Assembly: GCA_021768185.1 (NCBI GenBank)
Contig: JAETNP010000013.1
Location: forward strand, 1-55,728
Source: Oscillospiraceae bacterium
Lineage (GTDB): Bacteria; Bacillota; Clostridia; Oscillospirales; Oscillospiraceae
DNA length: 55,728 nucleotides
Reading direction: 5' to 3'
Shown: positions 9,840 through 19,093 of the stretch, piece by piece
How positions within the stretch are numbered: position 1 is the first letter of the stretch
Layout of the letters: the number at the start of each line of letters is the position of its first letter
Program-made: the position numbers and the translations under genes
The notes under the pieces: model-generated
Database searches by the model: none
The model's input: the letters and a program-made list of their open reading frames with translations, nothing else
Told to the model about the DNA's origin: nothing

Positions 9840-10520
9840 GCCGCCGCTGCGCGGCGGCACGGGACTTTCTTCTTTAATCGGCCCGGGGGCTTCTCGCCCA
9901 AGATTTTGCAACGGCCACATCGAGTGGCCGTGCAAAATTAGATTGTGCATGACCCCTCGATGGGGTCATTGCACAATCGCGGACCCCGCGGGTACTTTTT
10001 GTGTGAACAAAAAGTACCCAAAAAGTCACTTAAACCTTGCGGTTTAAGAATCCCTTATTTTTTGATTAGTTTTGCGCCCGAGGCACAGACGGTTTGGTCT
10101 AAACTGACTGCCGTCCGCTTCGTTCCTCTCCAGCGTCTATTTCAGCGTGCGTGTCGGCAGCCCCTACCGTGTAGCGGGGCGAACTCCCCGGGGGGCGTGA
10201 TGGGAGCTTCTCCATTCTATTGCACTTTTGGCGATGGACAAGCACTGGTTATAGAAGCGGCGCTGCAACGAAATCTTCCATTAGAACTCGTGGGTAGCCG
10301 CAGAAGTCTGGCGCACCAACGAAGGTATTAACGACAGAACAAATCAAGGTCCGTTGGAGGGAAACTAATCACTCCCGTAATCAGGAGGATTCTTAAGGAA
10401 CGTAGTTCCTTAAGCGACCTTTTGGTACTTTTCCCTCGCGGGAAAAGTACGTCCCCGTCCCCGCCCGGCAGGGCGAATCTAATCGAAAGATCAAAGTGGC
10501 TGCGGCCCGCAGGGCCGCAG
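9840..10520. repeat. Element B: complete palindrome-ended element with an extra hairpin pair
   Basis: Fills the gap between the convergent genes gdhA and the zinc-ribbon gene. Left end: hairpins 9840-9858, 9990-10019 (GGGTACTTTTTG/CAAAAAGTACCC) and 10029-10048 (CTTAAACC/GGTTTAAG). Right end, inverted: 10392-10414 (CTTAAGGAA/TTCCTTAAG), 10425-10450 (GTACTTTTCCC/GGGAAAAGTAC), a CGCCC/GGGCG hairpin and 10500-10520. The interior is module L1 (about 10049-10190) then R1 (about 10195-10380), the same arrangement as element G. The GC-rich hairpin at the left is interrupted by two further hairpins (9903-9978). No conserved reading frame. Confidence 0.85.
9903..9978. repeat. Two-hairpin cassette, copy 1
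   Basis: Two adjacent long hairpins with 4-5 base loops: 9903-9938 (ATTTTGCAACGGCCAC against GTGGCCGTGCAAAAT) and 9941-9978 (GATTGTGCATGACCCC against TGGGGTCATTGCACAATC). Each stem has a one-base bulge. The same pair appears in inverted order and strand at 23925-23999. The cassette splits the GC-rich hairpin of element B, so it looks inserted into it. Confidence 0.8.
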
Positions 10521-10522
10521 AG

Positions 10523-10560
10523 AAAAGCTCCGCGCCGCCTATTGGCGGCGCGGGGCTTTT
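10523..10560. terminator. Bidirectional terminator between gdhA side and zinc-ribbon gene
   Basis: A stem of about 17 bp (10523-10539 with 10544-10560) with A-run and T-run on opposite sides and a TATT loop. It abuts the stop codon of the minus-strand gene at 10561 and would stop transcription from both sides. Confidence 0.75.
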
Positions 10561-10776
10561 CTAGTCGATAGAAAAATCTTCTTCCCGCAGGCGGGAGGTC
10601 TCCAGCTTTATGGGCCGGGGAGGCACCCTTTTCAGGGGGTCGTACCGGAACCGGCCGCAGTGGTACTCCATAGCTACTACGCCCTTCCGGGGGCAGACTA
10701 CCTCCCGCTCATTGATGACGCTCCCCTTCTCACAGTACGCGCACCGGGGTTCGATGTTCTTTCGGAACAAGTTCAT
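10561..10776 (-). CDS. Small zinc-ribbon-like protein
   Basis: A 71-residue protein with CAYC near the N-terminus followed by single cysteines at VVCP and YHCG, a spacing that suggests one zinc site, though the second pair is not a clean CxxC. It lies 39 bases downstream of the Clp ATPase gene on the same strand and is probably the last gene of the truA operon. Charged C-terminus, no signal peptide or membrane segment. I do not recognise a function; nucleic-acid or protein binding is a guess from the fold type. Confidence 0.7.
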   Translation of the reverse strand: MNLFRKNIEPRCAYCEKGSVINEREVVCPRKGVVAMEYHCGRFRYDPLKRVPPRPIKLETSRLREEDFSID

Positions 10777-10815
10777 CTCCGGTCCTCCTCCCTTCTCTCC
10801 GCCGGATAAAAGAAA

Positions 10816-13125
10816 CTACAGCGCGCGGATGACGACCCGGTCCTCCTCCGCTGTGGCGGAAATCTGGCTGACGGGATTGTCATAGCTGTTAATGATCTCC
10901 AGGGCCAGCGCGTCCTCTACCTCTTTCTGAATGGTGCGCCGCAGGTTGCGGGCCCCATAGGAGGCGGAATAGGACTTCTTGACCAGGTACTTCACAAGCT
11001 CCTCGTCGTAGCTGAAAGTCAGTCCCTTCTCCTTCATGCTGGCTTTCAGCTCGTCCAGCATCAACCGGGCGATGGGCCGGAAGTCCTCCTCACTGAGCTT
11101 GTTGAAGCAGACGATCTCGTCCACCCGGTTGATGAACTCCGGACGCAGGAACTGACGGAGAGCCTTCATGGCCCGGTCCCGGTCCAACTCGTTGGCTGAC
11201 TTATTGAAGCCCACCGTCCCCTCCTTCCGGTCGCTGCCGGCGTTGGAGGTCATGACGATGACCGTGTTCTCAAAGTTCACCTTCCGGCCGTGGGCGTCGG
11301 TGATCTGGCCGTCGTCCAGGATCTGGAGGAGTACGTTCAGTACGTCGGGGTGTGCCTTCTCGATCTCGTCAAAGAGGACTACCGAATAGGGCTTGCGGCG
11401 GATCTTCTCCGTCAGCTGGCCCGCCTCGTCATAGCCCACATAGCCCGGAGGGGATCCGATGATCCGGGATACGGAGTGCTTCTCCATGAACTCAGACATG
11501 TCCAGACGGATGAGGCTCTCAGGGGCGTTGAACAGGTCGTCCGCCAGCTGCTTCACCAGCTCCGTCTTGCCCACGCCGGTGCTGCCTACAAAAATGAAGC
11601 TCACCGGCTTGTGCTTGGGAGAGATGCCCACCCGGTTGCGGCGGATGGCGGCGGACACGGCGTCGATGGCCTGGTCCTGGCCCACTACCTTCTTTTTCAG
11701 GCGCTGGTCCAGCTCGCTCAGGCGCTTGAACTCCTCCTCCCGGATCTTGCTGGCGGGAATCTTGGTCCACAGCTCGATAACCCGGGCCAGATTGTCCATG
11801 GTCAGCTGGGGCTGGCCCTGGGCGTTCAGTTCGCCCAGCTCGGTCTGGAGCTGGAGCTCCTTGCTCTTGATCTCCGCCAGACGCTCAAAGTTGGGCTCCT
11901 CGGCGGCCTCCAGCAGCTCCCGCTCCTTGCCGTAGTCCGCCAGCTCCCGGTCGATCTCCTGGCGGCGGTTGATGCCCGCGTCCTTCAGGTTCATGTCGGA
12001 GCAGGCCTCGTCAATCAGGTCGATGGCCTTGTCGGGCAGGAAGCGGTCGGTAATATACCGCTCGGAGAGCAGCACCGCCTGCCGCAGGATGCCGTCGGGG
12101 ATCTTGACCCCGTGGAAGGTCTCGTAGTAGTGGGCGATGCCTCGGAGGATCTCCATGGTGTCCTCCACGTTGGGCTCGTTCACCGTCACCGGCTGGAAGC
12201 GGCGCTCCAGAGCGGTGTCCTTCTCGATGTGCTTGCGGTATTCGGTAAAGGTGGTGGCGCCGATGACCTGGATCTCCCCCCGGCTCAGGGCCGGCTTGAG
12301 GATGTTGGCGGCGTTCATGCTGCCCTCGGCGTCCCCCGCGCCCACGATGCTGTGGACCTCGTCGATGACCAGGATGATGTTGCCGCACTTGCGGATCTCC
12401 TCGATGAGGCCCTTCATCCGGCTCTCAAACTGGCCCCGGAACTGGGTGCCCGCCACCAGGGCGGTGAGGTCCATCAGATAGACCTCCTTGTCCCGCAGCT
12501 TGAAGGGCACTTCCTTGTTGGCGATGCGCTGGGCCAGCCCTTCGGCGATGGCGGTTTTGCCCACGCCGGGCTCGCCGATGAGGCAGGGGTTGTTCTTCTG
12601 GCGGCGGTTCAGGATCTGGATCACCCGCTCGATCTCCTGCTCCCGGCCCACCAGATGGTCCAGCTTCCCGGCCTTGGCCCGCTCGGTGAGATTGATGCAG
12701 TAGCTGTCCAGATACTTCCGCTTTGCGGGCTTGTCGGACTTGCGCTCCTTGGCCTCATGGGTCCGTCCGGCGTTTTCGCCGGCGGGGGCCGGCGTCTCCT
12801 GAGAGCCGCCGAAGAGGCGGTTGAGGAAGGGGAAGGTGGCGGTCTTGCCGTCCTCGCTGTCCTCGTCGCCGGAGTCCTCGTCCTTGGGAATCAGTCCCTC
12901 CATGGACTCCGCGCCGCCGAAGGCGCTCATCATCTCATCGTTGATCATATCCAGATCCTCGTCGGTGATGCCCATACGGCGCATCATCTCCCCTACCTGA
13001 GGAAGGCCAATCTCCTTGGCACATTTTAAGCACAGTCCCTCGTTGACGGACTCGCCCTTCTCCATCTTCGAGATAAACACCACGGCGATCCGCTTCTTAC
13101 ATCTCGTACACAGGGTCGGTTGCAT
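10816..13125 (-). CDS. ATP-dependent Clp protease ATP-binding subunit, ClpE/ClpC-like with zinc finger
   Basis: AAA+ unfoldase that feeds substrates to ClpP. From the start at 13125 (site GGAGGTAG, 5 bases upstream) the protein has 769 residues; a longer ORF start at 13167 lacks a site. N-terminal zinc finger: C6, C9, C32, C35, as in ClpE, in place of the usual Clp-N repeat domain. AAA1 Walker A GEPGVGKT (Lys about 190), a coiled middle domain, then AAA2 Walker A GSTGVGKT (Lys about 519). The ClpP-docking tripeptide VGF lies at about 638-640, so ClpP partnership is likely. No CtsR-type repeat is visible upstream; instead a 20-base palindrome lies just before the ribosome site. Confidence 0.9.
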   Translation of the reverse strand: MQPTLCTRCKKRIAVVFISKMEKGESVNEGLCLKCAKEIGLPQVGEMMRRMGITDEDLDMINDEMMSAFGGAESMEGLIPKDEDSGDEDSEDGKTATFPFLNRLFGGSQETPAPAGENAGRTHEAKERKSDKPAKRKYLDSYCINLTERAKAGKLDHLVGREQEIERVIQILNRRQKNNPCLIGEPGVGKTAIAEGLAQRIANKEVPFKLRDKEVYLMDLTALVAGTQFRGQFESRMKGLIEEIRKCGNIILVIDEVHSIVGAGDAEGSMNAANILKPALSRGEIQVIGATTFTEYRKHIEKDTALERRFQPVTVNEPNVEDTMEILRGIAHYYETFHGVKIPDGILRQAVLLSERYITDRFLPDKAIDLIDEACSDMNLKDAGINRRQEIDRELADYGKERELLEAAEEPNFERLAEIKSKELQLQTELGELNAQGQPQLTMDNLARVIELWTKIPASKIREEEFKRLSELDQRLKKKVVGQDQAIDAVSAAIRRNRVGISPKHKPVSFIFVGSTGVGKTELVKQLADDLFNAPESLIRLDMSEFMEKHSVSRIIGSPPGYVGYDEAGQLTEKIRRKPYSVVLFDEIEKAHPDVLNVLLQILDDGQITDAHGRKVNFENTVIVMTSNAGSDRKEGTVGFNKSANELDRDRAMKALRQFLRPEFINRVDEIVCFNKLSEEDFRPIARLMLDELKASMKEKGLTFSYDEELVKYLVKKSYSASYGARNLRRTIQKEVEDALALEIINSYDNPVSQISATAEEDRVVIRAL

Positions 13126-13140
13126 AACTTCTACCTCCAC

Positions 13141-13160
13141 TGCCGTCCCAAGGGACGGCA
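13141..13160. promoter_or_regulatory. 20-base perfect palindrome in the Clp leader
   Basis: TGCCGTCCCAAGGGACGGCA lies immediately upstream of the ribosome binding site of the Clp ATPase gene. It could be a repressor operator or an mRNA hairpin controlling translation. It matches neither CIRCE nor the CtsR box. Confidence 0.5.
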
Positions 13161-13235
13161 TACGCAATATATCTTATTCTTTATATCAAATCATCTGCAT
13201 GATAGCATGAACAATTTGAAAATTTTCTTACTTTT

Positions 13236-13952
13236 TTATTTTCCAATCCCGCTGATCCATCCGGGCAGAAGGCCCAGCGCTATGGAGCCAGCTGCCATCT
13301 CCGGCGTCAGGACGCCGGTCTGCCGCAGCACCCAGACCGCCAGACACACCAGGATCAATCCCTTCCCCAGGCCCGCCAGCGCGCCGCCCAGTTCGTTGAG
13401 CTCCCGGACGCCCGGTATTTTTTCCACAATCCGGAGGACCCTGGCAATCAGCCGGAACAAGACATTGAGGACCACAAACAGCGCCGCGCACAGAATGGAT
13501 TGCAGCACGTCCCGTACCAGCGTATCCAGCACCGCGTCCGCCATGTCCTTGCCCAGCTCCTCCAGGGGCATCAGAAATGCGCCGCCTATGGGCTCCCCCA
13601 GGGGAAGCGCATCATCCAGGGCATCCTGGGCCCGCTCCCGAATGAAACCGCTGGGAATGGCGTCCAGAATCTGGTACAGGTTCCGGCGCAGCTCCTCTAT
13701 GGAGGAAGATGCCCCCGCCTCCCTGGAAAGCTCCTCCGCGCGCTCCTCAATGGCGGCATAGGTGGCGGGACGAAGGTACCGGTCCACGATCTTTGGCGCT
13801 GCGGCCCGGGCCAACTGCGTTGAGAGCGCGACCGCCAGCACCATGGCCGCCAAACCCACCAGGCTGCGGATCAAACCATTTTTCCAGCCTGCCGCGGCGA
13901 AAAGAATCAGCACCACGGCAATCACGATGTCTATCATAACAGATATGTGCAA
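13236..13952 (-). CDS. CvpA-family membrane protein
   Basis: 238 residues with membrane segments near residues 6-22, 27-45, 165-185 and 205-225, the CvpA pattern. The opening IDIVIAVVLILFAAAGWKNG matches the family start, and a charged loop of about 110 residues separates the two membrane pairs. A TTG start at 13952 has a GGGGAT site 9 bases upstream; ATG at 13937 is the alternative. Family members influence colicin V production or envelope stress, but the molecular role is unknown. It lies between the DUF5711-like gene and the Clp ATPase on the same strand. Confidence 0.8.
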   Translation of the reverse strand: MHISVMIDIVIAVVLILFAAAGWKNGLIRSLVGLAAMVLAVALSTQLARAAAPKIVDRYLRPATYAAIEERAEELSREAGASSSIEELRRNLYQILDAIPSGFIRERAQDALDDALPLGEPIGGAFLMPLEELGKDMADAVLDTLVRDVLQSILCAALFVVLNVLFRLIARVLRIVEKIPGVRELNELGGALAGLGKGLILVCLAVWVLRQTGVLTPEMAAGSIALGLLPGWISGIGK

Positions 13953-13979
13953 AAAAGGCCATCCCCTTTCTTATGGAAG

Positions 13980-15158
13980 CTAGGGCAAATACCGCCAGGC
14001 GTAGGACCCTGAGATCAGCAGCACCGTGCCGTCCTCCTCCACCCGGAGCTGCCCGGCGTAGTCCGTATCCGTGAGGCGGGACACCTCCGTCAGGTCCCGC
14101 CGGTAGAGCACCATTCCATCGCCGTAGAGCACTGCCAGGTAGTCCCCTCCGGCGGCGATGTCCAGCACCTCCTCCGTCAGCTCCAGGGAGGCCAGCTCCT
14201 GACCGTCCAGATCGTAGGTGGTGAGGGTGCAGATGTTGCCCGCCTCATACCGCCCCAGCAGCAGGGCGCAGAAATCGCTGCCATTCAGGGCGTAGTCGTG
14301 GAGATGCAGGTTTCCATAGGCACGGTCCAGCAGGGTCTCCCCATCCAGGGTGGTGATGGTCAGGCGCTTGTCGCACAGGCTTACCACACGGTCGCCGGTA
14401 CAAATGAAGTCCATTACCAGACCGTCCCGGATGACCGCCTCGCCGGCGGGCTGGCTGCTGCCGCTGTTCAGGTCATATGCCCGCAGGCGGCTGGCAAAGG
14501 CCCCGTCCTGGACGTCCAGCGTCACCACCAGCAGGCGGCGGTCGTTCTCCATGACCACAGCGTCGCTGAGATAGTTATCGTGGGAATCAAAGCTGAACAG
14601 CAGCGCTCCTTCTTTATCGTAGACGGAGACGGAGGTTTTGTACCCCGACTTCTGCTCCGTCACCGCCAGATAGTCCGAGCCGTTGAGGCGGGCGGAGAAA
14701 TACTGGAGGCCGCGCTCCGTCTGCAGGGTGCGGCTGACGCCGTTCTCGTCCAGGATGTAGATCGTGCCGCCGCCCACGTCGCACACGGAGGCATACCGCT
14801 TCCCTACGGACAGCTGAGGGCTGGTCATCTGCAGAGGCAGGTCGTAGATGACAGAGCCGTCGTCCGCGATCAGCTGGGCGGTGTTGGGATTCACCACCAG
14901 CAGGTTTGTGCCAAGCTTGCCGTAGCGGTTGGCGGAGTCGGCGGCATAGGTGTAGATATCCTTGGCGCCGCTGCCGTCCCCGTACATCAGCCAGCGGCGC
15001 AGGGAGGCCAGCCGCCCGTCTTTCTCCATGGCGGTCATCGCCGCCACCGCCAGCACCACGCACAGGACCAGTACCAGCGTGACGATGCGCCCCAGCAGGC
15101 TTCGCTTCTTTTTTTCCGGCTTCCCCGCCGGGTCCGTCCTCTCAGTCTTCGTCGTCAT
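13980..15158 (-). CDS. DUF5711-type membrane-anchored beta-propeller-like protein
   Basis: About 392 residues: a basic N-terminus, one membrane segment near residues 20-45, then a long extracytoplasmic region of repeated beta-strand units with many Asp/Gly turns, consistent with a propeller. I recognise the general form of the DUF5711 family common in Clostridia; function is unknown. The start is uncertain: ATG 15158 has a GAGG 12 bases upstream, while ATG 15170 and ATG 15176 are poorer. All overlap the end of truA, which suggests coupling with it. It may bind cell-wall or surface ligands; that is a guess. Confidence 0.78.
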   Translation of the reverse strand: MTTKTERTDPAGKPEKKKRSLLGRIVTLVLVLCVVLAVAAMTAMEKDGRLASLRRWLMYGDGSGAKDIYTYAADSANRYGKLGTNLLVVNPNTAQLIADDGSVIYDLPLQMTSPQLSVGKRYASVCDVGGGTIYILDENGVSRTLQTERGLQYFSARLNGSDYLAVTEQKSGYKTSVSVYDKEGALLFSFDSHDNYLSDAVVMENDRRLLVVTLDVQDGAFASRLRAYDLNSGSSQPAGEAVIRDGLVMDFICTGDRVVSLCDKRLTITTLDGETLLDRAYGNLHLHDYALNGSDFCALLLGRYEAGNICTLTTYDLDGQELASLELTEEVLDIAAGGDYLAVLYGDGMVLYRRDLTEVSRLTDTDYAGQLRVEEDGTVLLISGSYAWRYLP

Positions 15159-15906
15159 TGAGCCGTTCATCCTCATACCACAGTTTCGTCAGGTACAGTC
15201 CGCCGGGAGGCACCGTGGGGCCCGCCAGGGTCCGGTTGCCGCTGGCCAGAATCGCGGGAATGTCCTCCGGCGTCAGTTTCCCTTCGGCGGCGTACAGCAC
15301 GGTGCCGGTAATGGCTCGTACCATATTATACAGAAACCCGTTGGCGCATACCTTCAATTCCAGAAGGTCGCCGCTTCGGGTGACATGGCAGTAGTAAATG
15401 GTGCGCACGGTGGTTTTGGTTTCCGTGCCCACGCTGCGCACGGCGCGGAAATCATGGGTCCCCTCGAAGGCCCGGGCCGCCCGGTCCATGACGGATTCGT
15501 CCAGTCTCTTGGGATAGAAGTAGGCCCGGTGGACGTAGAAGGGGTTGCGGATACGGGAGTTGAAGATCCGGTAGGTGTACTCCTTTTTCAGGCAGGAGCC
15601 GATGGCGTTGAAATCCTCCGCAACGTCGAAGGCTTTGCATACTACGATGTCCTCCGGGAGCCGCCCGTTGGCGGCCAAGGGAAAGCGGTCGCAGGGAATT
15701 GTCGAGTTTGTGCGGAAGTTGGCCACGTAGCGCTCGGCGTGGACGCCGGCGTCCGTGCGGCCGCAGCCCGTTACCTTGATCCTTTCACCGCAGAGGGCGG
15801 TGAGGGCCTTTTCTACCGTTTCCGCTACCGTTATTTCTTTTTTCTGGACCTGCCAGCCGTGGTAGGCAGTTCCGTTGTACATCAGCTTAATGGCTATGTT
15901 TCTCAT
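15142..15906 (-). CDS. truA: tRNA pseudouridine(38-40) synthase
   Basis: Makes pseudouridine in the anticodon arm of tRNAs. The start at 15906 (MRNIAIKLMYNG) gives 254 residues; 44 extra upstream codons belong to the hairpin region of element C and are not homologous. The catalytic aspartate is in GRTDAGVHAERYVANF at about residue 50. The site before the ATG is weak (AAAGAA). In many Firmicutes truA follows ecfA1-ecfA2-ecfT directly; here element C lies between ecfT and truA, so the order is kept but the two are separated. Confidence 0.93.
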   Translation of the reverse strand: MRNIAIKLMYNGTAYHGWQVQKKEITVAETVEKALTALCGERIKVTGCGRTDAGVHAERYVANFRTNSTIPCDRFPLAANGRLPEDIVVCKAFDVAEDFNAIGSCLKKEYTYRIFNSRIRNPFYVHRAYFYPKRLDESVMDRAARAFEGTHDFRAVRSVGTETKTTVRTIYYCHVTRSGDLLELKVCANGFLYNMVRAITGTVLYAAEGKLTPEDIPAILASGNRTLAGPTVPPGGLYLTKLWYEDERLNDDED

Positions 15907-15920
15907 TGGCAGTTCTTTCT

Positions 15921-16543
15921 GCGGCCCTGCGGGCCGCGGACAGCGGTTTCTCATTGATGGCCCGAGGGCTGTCCGCCCCCGGACCCCGGACCTACTTTTC
16001 GCACCCGCGAAAAGTAGGCAAAAGCGGGCCAGAACCATATGGTTCTGGACTCCTTTAATTACGGGGGAGTTTAGTTTTGCGCCCGAGGCACAGTCGGTTT
16101 GGTCTAAACCTTACTACCGTCCGCTTCGGAGGTCTTCTGCGTCTATTTCAGCGTGGTTGTCGGCGACCCCTACCGTATAGCGGGGCGAACTCCCCGGGGT
16201 GCAAGTTTGCAGATTTGTCCGTTAGGACGAATCCCCGCAGATGGCTCTACCCCTTTGAAAGGCCGGCAGGCGGAGTTGGTCAACTGCCAGTCTACTAGAT
16301 TAGATGCCCGAAGGACCGGTAGTTCACGTGGCACCGCAACTCTTCATTTCATCCCAATGTCCGCAAACCCCTCGCCGAGGTCCCTTGCCGCCAGGCGGGA
16401 CCGAGAAGGGATTCTTAAACCGTAGGTTTAAGCGCGTTTTTGCCTACTTTTGCCGCGCGGCAAAAGTAGGCGAGGAGTCCGGGGGCGAGAAGCCCCCGGG
16501 GTTTCGATACGAAACAACTCCCGTGCCGCCGCGAAGCGCGGCA
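15921..16543. repeat. Element C: complete palindrome-ended element between ecfT and truA
   Basis: Left end hairpins: 15921-15937 (GCGGCCC/GGGCCGC), a TACTTTTCGC hairpin near 15992-16017, and 16029-16048 (CCAGAACC/GGTTCTGG). Right end, inverted: 16414-16432 (CTTAAACC/GGTTTAAG), a TACTTTTGCC hairpin, a CCGGGGGC/GCCCCCGG hairpin and 16524-16543 (TGCCGC/GCGGCA). Interior: module L1 (about 16070-16200) followed by R2 (about 16210-16405). Small open frames inside do not keep their frame in the other copies. The right end stops 6 bases from the ecfT stop codon. Confidence 0.85.
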
Positions 16544-16549
16544 AAGAGA

Positions 16550-17353
16550 CTACAGTCCGAAATGGGCCAACACCAGCACTGCGATCAAAATCGCAGCATA
16601 GGCTAAAAGGACAAGATAGTCCCTCCTCTGATAATGAAGCACATGGAGCTTCGTCCTCCCCGCGTCGCCGTGATAACACCGGCACTCCATGGCAACCGCC
16701 AGCTCGTCCGCCCGGCGGAACGCGCTGATGAACAGCGGCACCAGGATCGGCACCAGAGCCTTCGCCCGCTGTAAGAGATTTCCACTCTCAAAATCCGCGC
16801 CGCGAGCCTTTTGGGCGGACATGATCTTATCCGTCTCCTCTATCAAAGTAGGTATGAACCGCAGGGCAATGGACATAATCATCGCCAATTCGTGGACCGG
16901 GACCCTGATCTTCTTTAAGGGACCCAGCAGTGTCTCCAGACCGTCTGTCAGAGCAATAGGACTGGTGGTGTAGGTCAGAAGAAACGTCCCCATAATCAGC
17001 ATGGTGATCCGGAGAACCATGAAAAAGGCGGTGAAAATCCCCTCTTTTGTAATCCGGAAGATCCAGAAGGTAACCAGCGTCTCGCCGGGAGTATAAAACA
17101 GATTCAAAACCGCCGTGAAGCAGATGATGAACAAAATGGGCTTTAATCCCCGCACCAAAGCCTTGGGCGCTACGCCGGAAACCTTTACCCCCGTGATGAG
17201 CAGCACCGCAACCAAAGCGTAAGAAACGAAACTCTTGGCACAGAACAAGGTTACAATATACAGGACCGTCAGTAATATCTTTGTTCGGGGGTCCAGCCGG
17301 TGGGCAAGGGAATTCCCCGGGAAATACTGGCCCAGGGTGATGTCATTCAGCAT
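16550..17353 (-). CDS. ecfT: ECF transporter transmembrane subunit EcfT
   Basis: Membrane subunit coupling the EcfA ATPases to substrate-binding S proteins. 267 residues with about six membrane segments. The first of the two coupling ARG signatures is visible as ARGADF near residue 180; the usual second is replaced by the ECRCYHGDAGRTK stretch near residue 225. The start overlaps the ecfA2 stop by one base. It is the last gene of the methyltransferase / VanZ-GNAT / ecfA1 / ecfA2 / ecfT operon. No S component is encoded nearby, as expected for a shared (group II) module. Confidence 0.93.
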   Translation of the reverse strand: MLNDITLGQYFPGNSLAHRLDPRTKILLTVLYIVTLFCAKSFVSYALVAVLLITGVKVSGVAPKALVRGLKPILFIICFTAVLNLFYTPGETLVTFWIFRITKEGIFTAFFMVLRITMLIMGTFLLTYTTSPIALTDGLETLLGPLKKIRVPVHELAMIMSIALRFIPTLIEETDKIMSAQKARGADFESGNLLQRAKALVPILVPLFISAFRRADELAVAMECRCYHGDAGRTKLHVLHYQRRDYLVLLAYAAILIAVLVLAHFGL

Positions 17354-18213
17354 CAGGCCCTCCCCCCTTTCAGCGCCGCCAGAGCGGCGCGCAGGTCCGC
17401 TACGGTATAGACCGCCGGGTCCACGGGCACCCCCTGCTTCACCAGTTCCATGGCCACCTGGGTCACCTGGGGCACGTTCAGACCTACATCCATGAGCTCC
17501 TGAGCCCGGCTGAACACCTCGTGGGGCGTGCCGGACATCACCACCCCGGCATTGGCCAGGACCACGATCCGGTCCACGTTCTCCGCCACCTCGTCCATGC
17601 TGTGGCTCACCATGACGACGGTGGTACCCCGCTCTTTATGGTAGGTGCGGATGTTTTCCAGCAGGCTCCTGCGGCCCGCAGGGTCCAGACCCGCCGACGG
17701 CTCGTCCAGGATCAGGACCTCCGGCTCCATGGCGATGACCCCCGCGATGGCTACCCGGCGCTTCTGCCCGCCGGAGAGGTCAAAGGGGGATTTCTCCAGC
17801 AGTTCCTCCTCCAGTCCCGCAAAGGCGGCGGAGGTACGGACCCGGCGGTCGATCTCCTGTTCGTCCAGGCCCATGTTCTTTGGGCCGAAGGCGATGTCCT
17901 TATAGGCGGTCTCCTCAAAAAGCTGATACTCCGGATACTGGAACACCAGCCCCACCCGGAAGCGGACGTCACGGATTTTTTTCGGGTCCTCCCAGATGTC
18001 CCGGTCCCCCAGGAGGATCCTTCCGCTGGTGGGCTTCAGCAGGCCGTTGAGATGCTGGATGAGGGTGGACTTGCCGGAGCCGGTATGGCCAATGACGCCC
18101 AGGAATTCCCCCTTGTAGATCTCCATATTCACGTCCTTTACCGCGCTGCGGCAGAAGGGCGTATTTTCTCCATAGGTGTGGGTCAGATTTTCCACACGGA
18201 TGATCGGTTCCAA
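17353..18213 (-). CDS. ecfA2: ECF transporter ATPase EcfA2
   Basis: 286-residue ABC ATPase. Walker A is GHTGSGKST, the signature LSGGQKRR, and Walker B LILDEPSAGLDP followed by the switch histidine in MVSHSMDE. It pairs with EcfA1 as a heterodimer energising vitamin or metal uptake. It starts 17 bases after ecfA1 and shares a base with ecfT. The assignment as A2 rests on its position as the second ATPase before ecfT. Confidence 0.92.
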   Translation of the reverse strand: MEPIIRVENLTHTYGENTPFCRSAVKDVNMEIYKGEFLGVIGHTGSGKSTLIQHLNGLLKPTSGRILLGDRDIWEDPKKIRDVRFRVGLVFQYPEYQLFEETAYKDIAFGPKNMGLDEQEIDRRVRTSAAFAGLEEELLEKSPFDLSGGQKRRVAIAGVIAMEPEVLILDEPSAGLDPAGRRSLLENIRTYHKERGTTVVMVSHSMDEVAENVDRIVVLANAGVVMSGTPHEVFSRAQELMDVGLNVPQVTQVAMELVKQGVPVDPAVYTVADLRAALAALKGGRA

Positions 18214-18229
18214 ACTTGTTACCTCGCTT

Positions 18230-19078
18230 CTACTTTCTCAGGCACGCCGCAATGGCGTCCGCGCAGTCCTTGACGCTCAGGGCGTTCAGGGGGACGTCGA
18301 AGCCGTCCTGCCGCAGGCCGTGGAGCAGCTCCACCGTATGGGGCGCGGCCAGGCCGATGGCCCGGAGCTCCTCCACCCGGACCAGGACCTCCTCCGGCGT
18401 GCCGTCCATGACCACCCTGCCGCTGTCCATCACCACCACCCGGTCCGCCATGGCGGCTTCGTCCATATGGTGGGTGATGAGGACGATGGTGATGCCCTTC
18501 TCACGGTTCAGCTTTTTGACCGTATCCAGCACCTCGCGGCGGCCCAAGGGATCCAGCATGGCCGTGGATTCGTCCAGGACGATGCAGGCGGGCTCCATGG
18601 CGATGATCCCGGCGATGGCGATGCGCTGCTTCTGCCCGCCGGAGAGGTGGTGGGGCGCGTGAAGGGTGAATTCCTCCATGCCTACCGCCTTCAGGGAGGC
18701 GGCGACCCGTTTCTGGATCTCCTCCGTGGGCACGCCCAGGTTCTCCGGTCCGAAGGCCACATCCTCCTCCACCACGTTGGCGACGATCTGGTTGTCAGGG
18801 TTCTGAAACACCATGCCCACCCGGCGGCGGATCTCCAGCAGGAGGTCCTCATCGGCGGTATTCATGCCGTCCACCCAGACCGTGCCGCCGCCCGGCAGCA
18901 GGACCGCATTCATGTGCTTGGCAAGGGTGGACTTGCCGGAGCCGTTGTGGCCCAGGATGGCGACAAAGCTGCCCTGCTCGATGGCAAGGTCGATGCCCCT
19001 GAGCGCGGGGACGGGCTCTTTCCCCTCGTCGGGGGGATAGGAGAAGGTCAGATTTTCCGTTTTGATGATATCACTCAT
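18230..19078 (-). CDS. ecfA1: ECF transporter ATPase EcfA1
   Basis: 282-residue ABC ATPase with Walker A GHNGSGKST, signature LSGGQKQR, Walker B CIVLDESTAMLDP and switch histidine in LITHHMDE. The Walker B carries Ser where EcfA2 has Pro (DES in place of DEP), a change common in EcfA1 that makes the two sites of the heterodimer unequal. It starts 15 bases after the VanZ-GNAT gene, so the operon is continuous. Confidence 0.92.
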   Translation of the reverse strand: MSDIIKTENLTFSYPPDEGKEPVPALRGIDLAIEQGSFVAILGHNGSGKSTLAKHMNAVLLPGGGTVWVDGMNTADEDLLLEIRRRVGMVFQNPDNQIVANVVEEDVAFGPENLGVPTEEIQKRVAASLKAVGMEEFTLHAPHHLSGGQKQRIAIAGIIAMEPACIVLDESTAMLDPLGRREVLDTVKKLNREKGITIVLITHHMDEAAMADRVVVMDSGRVVMDGTPEEVLVRVEELRAIGLAAPHTVELLHGLRQDGFDVPLNALSVKDCADAIAACLRK

Positions 19079-19093
19079 TGGGTTTCCTCATTC

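Noticed and set aside
16153..16606. Open frames inside elements A, C and F giving similar peptides (for example MPEGP...VH.APQLFIS)
   Set aside because: The similarity follows from DNA-level repeat identity. In element E the same stretch runs into a stop, frames shift between copies, and no ribosome sites precede them.
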